NCBI GenBank assembly: GCA_051877895.1
Contig: JBJEJI010000010.1
Location: 1-64,000, forward strand
Length of the DNA stretch: 64,000 bases
Source of the DNA: UBA3775 sp051877895
GTDB taxonomy: Bacteria > Bacillota > Clostridia > Lachnospirales > Lachnospiraceae
Reading direction: 5' to 3'
Positions 35,649-44,550 of this stretch are shown piece after piece (position 1 is the first letter of the stretch; the number at the start of each line of letters is the position of its first letter). The notes below the pieces were generated by a model. The model made no database searches, had not been told where the DNA came from, and saw only the letters and a program-made list of their open reading frames with translations. Both the position numbers and the translations under genes were made by a program.

Positions 35649-38093
35649 TTAATTGATAACTCTTTTAATGGCAGCACTGGTAATACTGGAACTCATAGTG
35701 CTTCCGGTATAGGCCTTTACTGCATAGTAATACGTGGTTCCGCTTACTGCCGTTGTATCTGTATAACTGACCGTGCTTCCGGATGATATGGTCTTTATTT
35801 TTGACCAGGTTCCGTTGGCTCCGGTTTTCCGATAAACGTAATAACCATTTGCTCCTGTAATTTTACTCCAGCTTACTTTCACACCTGTTGCTGCGTTCTG
35901 CACTGTCGGCTTCTGACTCTTAAGGTATAAAACTGCGGCACTTGTAATACTGGAACTCATGGTGCTTCCGCTGTATGCCTTTACAGCATAGTAATAGGTT
36001 GTTCCACTTACTGCCGTTGTATCTGTATAGCTGACCGTGCTTCCGGATGATATGGTCTTTATTTTCGACCAGGTTCCGCCTGCTCCGGTTTTGCGGTATA
36101 CATAGTAACCGGTTGCTTTTGTTACCTTACTCCAGCTTACCTTGACTCCGGTTGTTGCATTCTGCACTGTCGGCTTATGACTCTTAAGGTATAATGCCGC
36201 GGCACTTGTAATGCTGGAACTCATGGTACTTCCGCTGTATGACTTTACAGCATAGTAATAGGTTGTTCCGCTTACTGCCGTTGTATCCGTGTAGCTCAGG
36301 GTGCCGGCTCCCGTCACCGTTTTGATTTTCGACCAGGTTCCGCTTGCTCCTGTTTTCCGATAAACGTAATAACCATTTGCTCCTGTAATTTTACTCCAGC
36401 TTACCTTCACTCCGGTTGTTGCGTTCTGCACTGTCGGTTTCTGACTCTTCAGATACAAAACTGCAGAACTGGTCATACTGGAACTTTTTATGCTGCCACT
36501 ATATGCCTTTACCGCATAATAATAGATATTCCCACTGACCACTGTAGTATCGGTATAACTTAATGTGTTTACTCCGGAAACCGAATTTACCAGTCCCCAT
36601 GTACCGGTACTGCCCGTCTTCCGATATACATAATAGCCGTCTGCCCCGTCCGATTTTGACCATTTAACATTGACACCATTTGATGTATTAGTCGGCGTGC
36701 TGACCTGCGGAACCGCAAGCGTTACCGGGGTCGGGGTCGGCGTATTTGTCGGGGTCGGCGTATTTGTCGGGGTCGGCGTATTTGTCGGCGTCGGTGTGCT
36801 TGTCGGCACTGCCGTTGGTGTGTTTGTAGGTGCCGGTGTATTCGTCGGTGTGTTTGTAGGCACTGCTGTTGGCGTGCTTGTCGGAACCGGGGTCGGCGTA
36901 TTCGTCGGCACTGCTGTTGGCGTGCTTGTCGGAACCGGGGTCGGCATGCTTGTCGGCGTCGGCGTTACCGTCACATCCGGAAGTGTCAGACAGTATTCGT
37001 AGGTGAATGTAGTTCCATAAGCATTTGGTATTATTGCCGTATAACCGTTACTATCACCTCTGACTCCTTCTACACCACCGGAATCATGAACTGCAAGCAT
37101 AGCTTCCGTAGTAAGATTATACCACATATGCTGATAGGTAGTAATTGTCTGATCATCCCATGTTACGTCAGTTTCATACCAGTCATCATTTGCATTACTG
37201 TTTCCGTTATCCAGATAAACAATATTCCATGCATGATTGATAGCATCACTTACCACAATTGTTGATTTAATACCGCACTGCTTTAAAAGGTAAGAATAGC
37301 ACCTGGAATAGCCGTCACAAACTGCCAGTTTTTCCACAATGGCATTGTAGGCAGTGTGCTGCATATAACCGGTTCCTGAAAGAGATGCGGTGTCATATTC
37401 GATTTCAGCAATCATCTTATCGTGAATTTCCAGCGCAATTTTTGCCTGTGAATTGTTTTTGTTAATATCGGACAGGAACTCCTCAACAGCTTTATCAAAA
37501 GTTGTCTTCGCCGTCTCCCACTGGCTTTCATCCGTAATTGTAGGATTAATAAATGCTACTTCAGTAACATACTTTATGCCATCGAAGGGGGAATAATAGT
37601 ATGAAACTGATCCGTCATACCAGAAAATTTCCGGATGATCATACAGCAAAGCTCTTGTGGCCATGGAAACTTCCGTTGAAACTGCTCCATACGACAGATC
37701 AAGTTCCACATAGGTTGTATCAATATCCTGTGCAGAAATATAAAGTGCACGATATAATTCCTTTTGTGCCTCACTGAGATAATAATATGCAGTACCGGTA
37801 TCTCCGGCATCTGTTGAAGCATTATAGTTTCGGATGGAAGTATGCTCAATTCCTTCTGTTTCCTCTATTCCCACAGGTTCCGGAATTTCATAGGAATCTC
37901 CGATTATCAGGCTGATTGTTTCAGAATTATCCGGGTCCGAACCGGAAATGTCGTTTACATTCACGACAGATACCATATCAATAATTTCATTTTCTGACTG
38001 ATTATCGAAACCGGTATTTTCAGAAGCCGAAGCAACACTTAAAATGTTTACCAGCATTACAGTAGCCAGAATGATTGAAAGTTTTCTCTTCAT
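35649..38093 (-). CDS. Secreted surface protein: transglutaminase-like domain, Pro/Thr linker, four FN3-like repeats
   Basis: 814 residues. The signal peptide covers about residues 1-24 (MKRKLSIILATVMLVNI, cleavage near ASA-SE). A transglutaminase-like cysteine peptidase domain lies at about 215-325, with Cys in AVCDGYSRCYSYLL, His in NHAWNIVYL and Asp in ETDVTWDD, a complete triad. A PTPT/PTNTPT-type linker follows (about 376-459), then four ~88-residue fibronectin-III-like units. Three of these are nearly identical (264-bp DNA period) and contain GYYVYRKTG and TYYYAVKAYSGS. There is no sorting signal or membrane anchor, so surface attachment may be through the repeats. The family resembles secreted clostridial transglutaminase-like proteins; the substrate is unknown. 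Confidence 0.85.
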   Translation of the reverse strand: MKRKLSIILATVMLVNILSVASASENTGFDNQSENEIIDMVSVVNVNDISGSDPDNSETISLIIGDSYEIPEPVGIEETEGIEHTSIRNYNASTDAGDTGTAYYYLSEAQKELYRALYISAQDIDTTYVELDLSYGAVSTEVSMATRALLYDHPEIFWYDGSVSYYYSPFDGIKYVTEVAFINPTITDESQWETAKTTFDKAVEEFLSDINKNNSQAKIALEIHDKMIAEIEYDTASLSGTGYMQHTAYNAIVEKLAVCDGYSRCYSYLLKQCGIKSTIVVSDAINHAWNIVYLDNGNSNANDDWYETDVTWDDQTITTYQHMWYNLTTEAMLAVHDSGGVEGVRGDSNGYTAIIPNAYGTTFTYEYCLTLPDVTVTPTPTSMPTPVPTSTPTAVPTNTPTPVPTSTPTAVPTNTPTNTPAPTNTPTAVPTSTPTPTNTPTPTNTPTPTNTPTPTPVTLAVPQVSTPTNTSNGVNVKWSKSDGADGYYVYRKTGSTGTWGLVNSVSGVNTLSYTDTTVVSGNIYYYAVKAYSGSIKSSSMTSSAVLYLKSQKPTVQNATTGVKVSWSKITGANGYYVYRKTGASGTWSKIKTVTGAGTLSYTDTTAVSGTTYYYAVKSYSGSTMSSSITSAAALYLKSHKPTVQNATTGVKVSWSKVTKATGYYVYRKTGAGGTWSKIKTISSGSTVSYTDTTAVSGTTYYYAVKAYSGSTMSSSITSAAVLYLKSQKPTVQNAATGVKVSWSKITGANGYYVYRKTGANGTWSKIKTISSGSTVSYTDTTAVSGTTYYYAVKAYTGSTMSSSITSAAIKRVIN
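35655..36700 (-). repeat. Tandem 264-bp coding repeats (FN3-like units)
   Basis: Matching landmarks (cactgtcgg) recur at 35901, 36165 and 36429, a strict 264-base period. The three 3'-proximal units are almost identical at DNA level and the fourth (near 36440-36700) is diverged, suggesting recent expansion. Confidence 0.85.
36718..36966 (-). repeat. Low-complexity Pro/Thr linker repeat
   Basis: Short tandem units encoding PTNTPT, PTSTPT and PTAVPT run for about 250 bases. Near-identical 18- and 45-60-base blocks recur. The antisense frame encodes a Val/Gly-rich open reading frame that is an artefact. Confidence 0.85.
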
Positions 38094-38336
38094 GTGCTCC
38101 TCCTTTGTAAATATCAGTGTTATTCGAATTATATTACAATTTATGATTAATCCGAAGTCTGTAAAACCACTTTATAATATACAATTATACAAAATAGAAA
38201 AAAGGTTGTAAACCCGAAACTTCCCTGAAGGATGAACAATACGGTATATAATTTGCCGCATTACATATAATAACAGAAAGAATTAATAAATTTACAGCAT
38301 CAATTATAAACAGTAAATTGTAATATAGGAGCAATA

Positions 38337-39332
38337 ATGGAACAGTCTCAGAAAGCAAAATCAGTATACCGTGTTTCCATCTGGAGCATGATAATCAACG
38401 GTGTTCTGGTTATTATAAAAATTTTCGCAGGTATATTCGGACATTCCAAGGCTCTTATTTCCGATGCAATTCACTCCGCCTCGGATGTTCTCAGCACCAT
38501 CGTTGTAATGATTGGTTACAAAATCTCCTGCAAAAGGGAGGATTCCTCCCACCCCTATGGTCATGAGCGCATGGAATGTGTAGCAGCAGTAATCCTTGCC
38601 ACCATGCTGGCAATAACCGGCGGACTTATGGGGTATAACGGAATTATGGATATCGTCCGCAAAACCTATCTGTCCTTTTCCATGCCGGGGCGCTTCACCA
38701 TATATGCTGCCATACTCAGCATCATAGTTAAGGAAGTAATGTACTGGGCAACAAGACATGTGGCAAAAAAGGTTAATTCAGATGCGGTTATGGCGGACGC
38801 ATGGCATCATCGTTCCGATGCGCTCTCATCCATCGGTTCCCTGATTGGTGTTCTTCTTGCCCGTAACGGTCTTCCCGTTGCAGACCCGGTTGCCTCCATT
38901 GTTATCTGCCTGTTTATCTTAAAGGTTTCTTATGATATCTATGCTGATGCTTTCAAAAAAATGGTAGACCATTCCTGTGATGATGAAACCGTAGAAAAAA
39001 TCAGAACCGAGATTCTGAAAGAGGAAGGCGCAAAAAGCGTTCATTCCATAAAAACCAGAATGTTCGGTTCAAAAATTTACGTAGATATTGAATTATATGT
39101 AGATGGTGACATGACACTTACTGCGGCTCATAAGATTGCAGAAAACGTTCATGACCGTCTGGAAAACACCTTTACCGACATCAAGCACTGCATGATTCAT
39201 GTAGAACCTGCGCAGGAAGCACAGGAAAACAACTACCATATCAGCCATATCGCCGGTCAGGAAAGCCTTCAAAATACTAATCAAGAAGATTCTCAGGATA
39301 ATAATCAGAATGAACCGGAAAATAATAATTAA
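38337..39332 (+). CDS. Cation diffusion facilitator family metal exporter
   Basis: 331 residues, ~6 transmembrane helices. The characteristic metal-site strings are SDAIHSASDVLST (about 42-54) and MADAWHHRSDALSS (about 148-161), each with the DxxxD pattern of CDF proteins, and a C-terminal cytoplasmic domain (about 208-295) with ferredoxin-like fold. An added Asn/Gln/Glu-rich tail (about 300-331) is low complexity. It exports Zn2+, Fe2+ or Mn2+ by proton exchange; the exact metal is not readable. AGGAG lies 5 bases before the ATG. It converges on capA with overlapping stops. Confidence 0.93.
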   Translation: MEQSQKAKSVYRVSIWSMIINGVLVIIKIFAGIFGHSKALISDAIHSASDVLSTIVVMIGYKISCKREDSSHPYGHERMECVAAVILATMLAITGGLMGYNGIMDIVRKTYLSFSMPGRFTIYAAILSIIVKEVMYWATRHVAKKVNSDAVMADAWHHRSDALSSIGSLIGVLLARNGLPVADPVASIVICLFILKVSYDIYADAFKKMVDHSCDDETVEKIRTEILKEEGAKSVHSIKTRMFGSKIYVDIELYVDGDMTLTAAHKIAENVHDRLENTFTDIKHCMIHVEPAQEAQENNYHISHIAGQESLQNTNQEDSQDNNQNEPENNN

Positions 39333-40498
39333 TCAGTTCTGCTCACTGTACCATCGGATGCTACATGGGCATTAACGGAATATTTATTTAAAATATCAAA
39401 AACCGTAGAGGTGGTCACATCCTTTGTATAATAAAGGTATGACTGACACGGCGTAATTTTAAATGAAAAACTATTATCCCGCTCCAATGTAAGTGTTACA
39501 ACCATGGTATCCGATGTGTAATTACTGAAAAGAAAATTACCAAGACCATAGAAAATAACTCCGTCACCATAATACTCAATGCCCTGAAGCACATGGGCAT
39601 GGTGTCCGATAATCACATCTGCCCCCGCATCAATACAGGCATGAGCAAAAGCGGTCTGATCTTTCGTGTGCTGATTATCCTTTTCTGTGCCGAAATGTAA
39701 CATAACCACAACAAGATCATTGGTTTCCGATGCTGTTTTAATATTATCAAGCATGGTCGTATAGGTGTCCGACCATGTATATAATCCGTTCATTCCGGGT
39801 TCATCACCGGATACAATCCATTCAACTCTGGTAATGATGTTATTTGAAGCAAAAAAAGCAATGGACTTGTCGCCCACATTCATAACCTTTGCCTCGGTGG
39901 CATCCTGATAATTAAAGCCGCCACCCACATAAGTGATGCCCATTTCCTTAAGTCCGTTCAAAGTGTCAATAAAGCCCTGTTCTCCATAGTCAAACATATG
40001 ATTATTTGCAACGCCGGCTACATCAATTCCCAATTCTCCAAACATAAACTCATTCTTTGTATCGCACTGTTCAATCCATGTCTGAAAATCAGCCTTATTA
40101 CTGTCATCGATATCTGTACTGCAATACTCATGGTTAGCAACCATAATATCACTGTTCTGAAAAATATCCAGCACATTTTGAGAAACAACTCCTGTAATTC
40201 CACCTGCATTAGTATAGTTTGCATACATCTGGTCGCTGGTAAAAACATCTCCCACAAAGGAAATGGTAACAGGCTCAAGGGGCTTGATTTCTACCTGCGG
40301 AGTTTGCGTTACCCCCGGAGTAACCTCCTGCAGATTACCAGCCTGATCCATGGCTTCACTGGTTGGTCTTGGCGTCATGGAAGACAAGTCAAGAACAGGC
40401 TTTGCAGGTTCTGCTTTTTTTGTGCCGCAGCCTGTAACGAATAAAATAAGAATCAGCAGCAGAATGCCGCAGGCTTTTTTTCCTGAGGTTATCTTCAT
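39329..40498 (-). CDS. CapA family lipoprotein (poly-gamma-glutamate/capsule type)
   Basis: 389 residues from the ATG at 40498 (GGGGG 6 bases upstream). A lipoprotein signal ends at the lipobox LFVTGC (Cys about 23), then a disordered Pro/Thr/Glu linker. The CapA/PgsA metallophosphoesterase-like domain (about 77-350) has SFVGDVF, VANHEYCSTD, VANNHMFDYG and IGHHAHVLQGIE, the predicted metal-binding His/Asp/Asn residues. No pgsB/C genes are nearby, so a general cell-surface role is as likely as polyglutamate export. The stop codon overlaps that of the convergent CDF gene. Confidence 0.88.
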   Translation of the reverse strand: MKITSGKKACGILLLILILFVTGCGTKKAEPAKPVLDLSSMTPRPTSEAMDQAGNLQEVTPGVTQTPQVEIKPLEPVTISFVGDVFTSDQMYANYTNAGGITGVVSQNVLDIFQNSDIMVANHEYCSTDIDDSNKADFQTWIEQCDTKNEFMFGELGIDVAGVANNHMFDYGEQGFIDTLNGLKEMGITYVGGGFNYQDATEAKVMNVGDKSIAFFASNNIITRVEWIVSGDEPGMNGLYTWSDTYTTMLDNIKTASETNDLVVVMLHFGTEKDNQHTKDQTAFAHACIDAGADVIIGHHAHVLQGIEYYGDGVIFYGLGNFLFSNYTSDTMVVTLTLERDNSFSFKITPCQSYLYYTKDVTTSTVFDILNKYSVNAHVASDGTVSRTD

Positions 40499-40559
40499 AA
40501 AGTTCCCCCTTGTAAAATAATTCTCATGTTTATATCTAAAAAACTTGGTCTTTTTTGAA

Positions 40560-41315
40560 CTACTCCTCATTGCTCTTATCGAAATTTCCCAGCTTGGTCA
40601 ACGGCCAGATTCTGCATACTGCATGGCCTTTTATCTGATCCGATGAAAAAGCTCCTAAAAGACGGCTGTCCTTGGAATTATGCCGGTTGTCACCCATACA
40701 GAAATATTCGTCTTCTCCCAAAGTATAGGAACCGTCCTCGTTATTAGGATACATAATTACCTTACTGCGTATCTCACCTGAGAAATATCCATATTTGTCT
40801 TCAAGGATGTAGGATTCGTCTGAATCCGCAGGAGTGATATGAATCTTTTCGTCTTCATCAATATAGATGGTTTCTCCCGGCAGTGCTATTACTCTCTTGA
40901 TATAAAGAGTGTCCTGACCTTCATAAGGCAATATTATTACAACATCAAAGCGCTCCGGCTCATAATTGACTTTATTTGCCCATACCACCTGGTGATTTTC
41001 CAGTGTATCGTTCATGGAATCCCCGTCAACGATAATAGGCTGTCCGATATAATTTTTAATTATCAGTGCTACACAAAGGGCACCGGCTGTAAATGCAACC
41101 AGCTCAAGAACATTCTGCAGAGTGGATTTTTCCTGCTCCTTGCGTCTTTTTTCCTCTTTCTTTGCGGCGCGCCTTGCTTTCCACCGCTCAAAGCCGCTGC
41201 ATTCCCCTCCAAGCTCCGCTCCATTCACCGGACTGCTTCCCTCCGAAGCTTCAGCGGCACCTGATTCTGCCGGCTTCTCTAAAACATCACTTTCTTTATC
41301 ATTATCTTCGCTCAT
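40560..41315 (-). CDS. lepB: Signal peptidase I with long acidic cytoplasmic N-terminus
   Basis: 251 residues from the ATG at 41315 (GGAGG 4 bases upstream). The first ~60 residues are cytoplasmic: acidic, then strongly basic (RWKARRAAKKEEKRRKEQEK). One membrane helix (about 68-86) precedes the catalytic domain: Ser in VDGDSMNDTL (about 95-104), Lys in YIKRVIALPGE (about 133-143), and box E GDNRHNSKDSR (about 211-221). It cleaves Sec/Tat signal peptides at the outer membrane face. The 62-base gap to capA on the same strand leaves cotranscription possible. Confidence 0.95.
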   Translation of the reverse strand: MSEDNDKESDVLEKPAESGAAEASEGSSPVNGAELGGECSGFERWKARRAAKKEEKRRKEQEKSTLQNVLELVAFTAGALCVALIIKNYIGQPIIVDGDSMNDTLENHQVVWANKVNYEPERFDVVIILPYEGQDTLYIKRVIALPGETIYIDEDEKIHITPADSDESYILEDKYGYFSGEIRSKVIMYPNNEDGSYTLGEDEYFCMGDNRHNSKDSRLLGAFSSDQIKGHAVCRIWPLTKLGNFDKSNEE

Positions 41316-41627
41316 GTTTCCTCCACTAGGCACTTCGTCAAAGCCAATCTCTCAAATTTCTGAACTTTCTTCTCCAACCGCTACTGTATTTTACATCATA
41401 TATCCCATAAAGTAAAGCAAAACCGCATACTCTACGCCCCTTATTTACATTTTTACATTTAGGAAAATCCGGGTTCCGGCATTCTCCCCCTTTATTTTCC
41501 TTTCAGGCTGCCGCCTTGTTTCATTATATCAAAAGCACCCTTGAATTTCCACTCTTAAAAAGGTCATACAGACTCCTTCTGGTTTTTCCAGTCAAATAAA
41601 TAATAACCTAAATCTGTATGATATAGG
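41316..41627. other. Intergenic gap, nothing recognised
   Basis: About 310 bases between lepB and the mntP promoter. AT-rich with a C/T-rich stretch; no convincing gene, RNA or repeat. The lepB promoter is presumably here but no clear -35/-10 pair stood out. Confidence 0.5.
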
Positions 41628-41656
41628 TTGACAAAAGGGATTTTCAGTGTTACAAT
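41628..41656 (+). promoter_or_regulatory. Promoter of the mntP riboswitch transcript
   Basis: TTGACA (41628-41633), exact 17-bp spacer, TACAAT (41651-41656): a near-consensus sigma-A promoter placing the transcript start just before the aptamer. Confidence 0.88.
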
Positions 41657-41660
41657 ACCA

Positions 41661-41792
41661 AAAATTGTAAATCCCATGAGGGAGTAGCAAGCGTACTGCG
41701 TAGCAAGTCAACATACTGACCTGATGGTCTGGCTTGTTTTAAATTGCGAGACTCATGTATCGGCTGATGCTGTACATGGAGTCTGTTTTTTT
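41661..41792 (+). ncRNA. yybP-ykoY (Mn2+) riboswitch with expression platform
   Basis: The aptamer shows the family hallmarks GGGAGTAGC (41680-41688) and GTCAACATACTG (41707-41718). The closing stem P1 is CATGAG (41675-41680) with CTCATG (41752-41757). The 3' P1 strand is also part of the terminator stem AGACTCATGTA (41749-41759) that pairs with TACATGGAGTCT (41773-41784), followed by T7. Thus Mn2+ binding, by holding P1, should prevent termination and turn mntP on. The mutually exclusive pairing is visible in the sequence; ligand identity comes from the family. Confidence 0.9.
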
Positions 41793-41800
41793 GGAATTTC

Positions 41801-41832
41801 CGGATATGGCAACTGCCGTATCCGTTTTTTTT
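41801..41832 (+). terminator. Second, independent terminator between the riboswitch and mntP
   Basis: CGGATATGG (41801-41809) pairs with CCGTATCCG (41816-41824), one wobble, followed by eight T. It does not overlap the aptamer, so it should act even when the riboswitch is on. Confidence 0.85.
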
Positions 41833-41928
41833 GCCGTGTCATAACATGGTATCTGTCTGAATAAATTTTTTGAGTAAGCGGTAATCTATAGGAATGCTTC
41901 CAACACCGCTTTAGCATTGAGGATGATT

Positions 41929-42513
41929 ATGCAGTGGAGTTTTATTTTCTTTTTTAACAGTGTTCTGCTTGGTGTTGGTCTTGCAATGGATGCCTTCTCG
42001 GTTTCTCTTGCAAACGGTCTTAACGATTCCGGGATGCGCAAACGAAAAATGTGCATAATTGCAGGTGTTTTTGCTTTCTTTCAGGCACTAATGCCAATGA
42101 TTGGATGGATATGTGTACACACTATCGTACAAAAATTTAAAGCATTTGAAAAATTTATCCCTTGGATTGCTCTTATTCTCTTATCATATATCGGCATCAA
42201 AATGCTTCTTGACGGTATTCACAGTGAAGCGGAAGAAACCGAAAAAACCGAGCTGACTGCAGCCACTCTCATAGTCCAGGGCATAGCAACTTCCATTGAC
42301 GCCCTGTCAGTAGGCTTTACTATTTCCGAATACGGACTGATTATGGCCCTTGTTTGTGCCATTATTATTGCCGTTGTTACCTTTATCATCTGTATAGGTG
42401 GATTGCTTCTCGGGAAAAAATTTGGAACCAGATTGTCTAACAGAGCAACCGTTCTGGGTGGTATTATCTTAATTTTAATCGGACTGGAAATATTCATTAC
42501 CGGAATTTTCTGA
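41929..42513 (+). CDS. mntP: Manganese efflux pump MntP
   Basis: 195 residues, six predicted helices in two homologous halves. Conserved metal-path residues lie in GLAMDAFSVSLANG (about 15-28) and IATSIDALSVGFT (about 114-126), the duplicated MDAFxVS/IDAxxVG motifs of MntP/YebN. It exports Mn2+. The ATG at 41929 has AGG 6 bases upstream; a TTG (41917) and an ATG (41923) are alternatives. Expression is controlled by the upstream Mn2+ riboswitch. Confidence 0.93.
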   Translation: MQWSFIFFFNSVLLGVGLAMDAFSVSLANGLNDSGMRKRKMCIIAGVFAFFQALMPMIGWICVHTIVQKFKAFEKFIPWIALILLSYIGIKMLLDGIHSEAEETEKTELTAATLIVQGIATSIDALSVGFTISEYGLIMALVCAIIIAVVTFIICIGGLLLGKKFGTRLSNRATVLGGIILILIGLEIFITGIF

Positions 42514-42570
42514 TTATAGATATTTTGGAGCATATTCCTCTTCGTCAATACAAGTGAACGGAGGATAAAC

Positions 42571-42948
42571 ATGAAACCCTCACAACAACTCAAAGAACGT
42601 GCACGCATGTTAAAAAAAGAAATTCCTGCACTGTTTTTGGCATTAAAAGCAAAAGACACCCCAATGTCAGCCAAAATACTGGCTGCAATTACGGTAGCCT
42701 ATGCCCTTTCTCCCATTGATTTTATTCCGGATTTTATTCCTGTTCTTGGATATTTAGACGATGTAATACTGTTACCGGCATTAATTGCCTGCACCGTCAA
42801 ACTTATTCCTTCTAATATTCTGACCCGGTGCAGGGCACAGGCGGAAGGCATGTGGAGTAACGGGAAACCTAAAAAATGGTATTTTGCAATTCCGGTTGTT
42901 ATTTTCTGGATTATTCTTGTTATGGTAATTCTTAAGATTATTTTGTAA
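42571..42948 (+). CDS. DUF1232 (YkvA-like) small membrane protein
   Basis: 125 residues. The core YALSPIDFIPDFIPVLGYLDD (about 49-69) is the DUF1232 signature, with one or two hydrophobic segments there and a C-terminal membrane helix (about 103-122). Function unknown; the family is frequently near metal or envelope genes. GGAGG lies 7 bases before the ATG. It follows mntP by 57 bases and may share its transcript. Confidence 0.85.
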   Translation: MKPSQQLKERARMLKKEIPALFLALKAKDTPMSAKILAAITVAYALSPIDFIPDFIPVLGYLDDVILLPALIACTVKLIPSNILTRCRAQAEGMWSNGKPKKWYFAIPVVIFWIILVMVILKIIL

Positions 42949-42974
42949 TTTATCGTTGTATCATTGAAAAAATG

Positions 42975-43036
42975 AAGCGGACAGATACGTAAGATGCCCA
43001 TTATCAGGGAAAATCACTAAACTCTGTCCGCTTTTT
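42975..43036. terminator. Terminator between the DUF1232 gene and malic enzyme
   Basis: A perfect 11-bp stem AAGCGGACAGA (42975-42985) with TCTGTCCGCTT (43023-43033), a long 37-base loop, then five T on the + strand. The A-run at 42968-42972 could serve the convergent malic enzyme gene. Confidence 0.75.
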
Positions 43037-43079
43037 AATTTCTTTTTACAAGGTTATTTACTGTATTTCCGGTCCACAA

Positions 43080-44255
43080 TTATAATCTTGCCACACCGGA
43101 TTCTCTTGCAGCCTTTGCCACAGCTGTTGATACAGCTTCTTTTACACGAGGGTCAAAGGCAGCAGGAATAATATAATCCTCATTCAGTTCTTCATCAGAA
43201 ATCAGATTGGCAAGAGCCAGAGCTGCCGCAATCTTCATTTCTTCATTAATATCCCTGGCACGAACATCAAATGCACCTCTGAAAAGTGCAGGGAATACAA
43301 GCACATTATTTATCTGGTTAGGGAAATCGCTGCGTCCGGTAGATACTACTTTTGCTCCGCCCGCCTTTGCATCATCCGGAAAAATTTCCGGTGTAGGGTT
43401 AGCACAGGCAAATACAACAGCATCCCGGTTCATGGTGCGAACCATCTCTGTGGTTAATGCCCCGGGAGCGGATACTCCGATGAACACATCGGCACCCACA
43501 ATTACATCCTTAAGTGAGCCTGTTTTTTTCTCAAGGTTTGTAAGCTTTGCCATTTCCTCTTTGTATGGATTCATGCCTTCGGCACGTCCTTCATATATGG
43601 CACCCTTACGATCACACATGATTACTTTTTTAATGCCATATGATAACAACAGCTTTGTAATGGCAGTGGCCGCTGCACCTGCACCATTTACTACAACCTG
43701 TATTTCTTCTTTGGTTTTTCCCACAACCTTCAGTGCATTAATCAGACCTGCAAGTGTGATGATTGCAGTTCCGTGCTGGTCATCATGGAAAATAGGAATG
43801 TCGCACTTCTCTTTCAGCTTCTTCTCGATTTCAAAGCATCTTGGTGCCGCAATATCCTCAAGATTGATACCGCCGCATGAGCCGGAAATCAGGTACACTG
43901 TGTTTACAATTTCATCTACGTCCTTAGATTTAATACAAATTGGGAAAGCATCCACATCACCGAATGCTTTGAAAAGTACACACTTTCCTTCCATAACAGG
44001 CATGCCTGCTTCCGGACCAATGTCTCCAAGTCCAAGTACTGCTGTACCGTCTGTTACTACCAGACAGGTATTCCAACGACGGGTTAAATCATAACTTTTT
44101 TCTACATCCTTTTGTATTTCAAGACAGGGCTGGGCAACTCCCGGTGTGTATGCCAGAGACAAATCCTCCTTGGTTGCAACCGGCACACGGCTTATTACTT
44201 CCAGTTTTCCCCTCCACTGTTCATGTCTCTTTAGTGATTCTTCCGCATAATTCAT
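43080..44255 (-). CDS. NAD(P)-dependent malic enzyme (malate dehydrogenase, oxaloacetate-decarboxylating)
   Basis: 391 residues from the ATG at 44255 (GGAGG 8 bases upstream). The N-terminal malic domain contains SLAYTPGVAQPC (about 33-44), TDGTAVLGLGDIGPEAGMPVMEGK and CIKSKDVDEIV. The FHDDQHGTAIITLAG string (about 155-169) carries metal/catalytic residues, and the NAD(P) domain has VVNGAGAAATAI (about 187-198). It converts malate to pyruvate and CO2. The 390-residue length fits the short bacterial class without a phosphotransacetylase extension. Confidence 0.95.
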   Translation of the reverse strand: MNYAEESLKRHEQWRGKLEVISRVPVATKEDLSLAYTPGVAQPCLEIQKDVEKSYDLTRRWNTCLVVTDGTAVLGLGDIGPEAGMPVMEGKCVLFKAFGDVDAFPICIKSKDVDEIVNTVYLISGSCGGINLEDIAAPRCFEIEKKLKEKCDIPIFHDDQHGTAIITLAGLINALKVVGKTKEEIQVVVNGAGAAATAITKLLLSYGIKKVIMCDRKGAIYEGRAEGMNPYKEEMAKLTNLEKKTGSLKDVIVGADVFIGVSAPGALTTEMVRTMNRDAVVFACANPTPEIFPDDAKAGGAKVVSTGRSDFPNQINNVLVFPALFRGAFDVRARDINEEMKIAAALALANLISDEELNEDYIIPAAFDPRVKEAVSTAVAKAARESGVARL

Positions 44256-44452
44256 ATCTCTATCCTCCATTCCGGCGTTTAACTTTAGGAAAACCAAACA
44301 CATCCGGCTTTTCCTTTGTTATACGCATTTCAGAATATAATTTATTTTGGGATAATGATTATACAAAACCAATCCCCAACTATATAAGATACCTTAATTC
44401 GAAGAAAACGTCAAGATAAGGAAACTATATGGCGAAAAAAATACCGACACAT

Positions 44453-44487
44453 AAAAACCCCCCTTACCATTTTTCAAGTAAGGAGGG
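44453..44487 (-). terminator. Rubrerythrin terminator
   Basis: Stem CCTCCTTAC/GTAAGGGGG-type (44458-44467 with 44478-44487, minus strand) followed by five T. It lies about 64 bases after the rubrerythrin stop. Confidence 0.85.
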
Positions 44488-44550
44488 TAAATATCATGTA
44501 CATTGTCAGGTGACATTTCATCATCTGAGAATTTTTTCATATTAGTGTGA

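Noticed and set aside
35655..36700. Regularly spaced repeats that might suggest a CRISPR array
   Set aside because: The period is 264 bases, the units are in-frame coding FN3-like domains, and no spacers exist.
36670..37002. Open frame on the + strand encoding Val/Gly repeats
   Set aside because: It is the antisense of the Pro/Thr linker of the surface protein; repetitive DNA keeps the frame open and there is no ribosome site.
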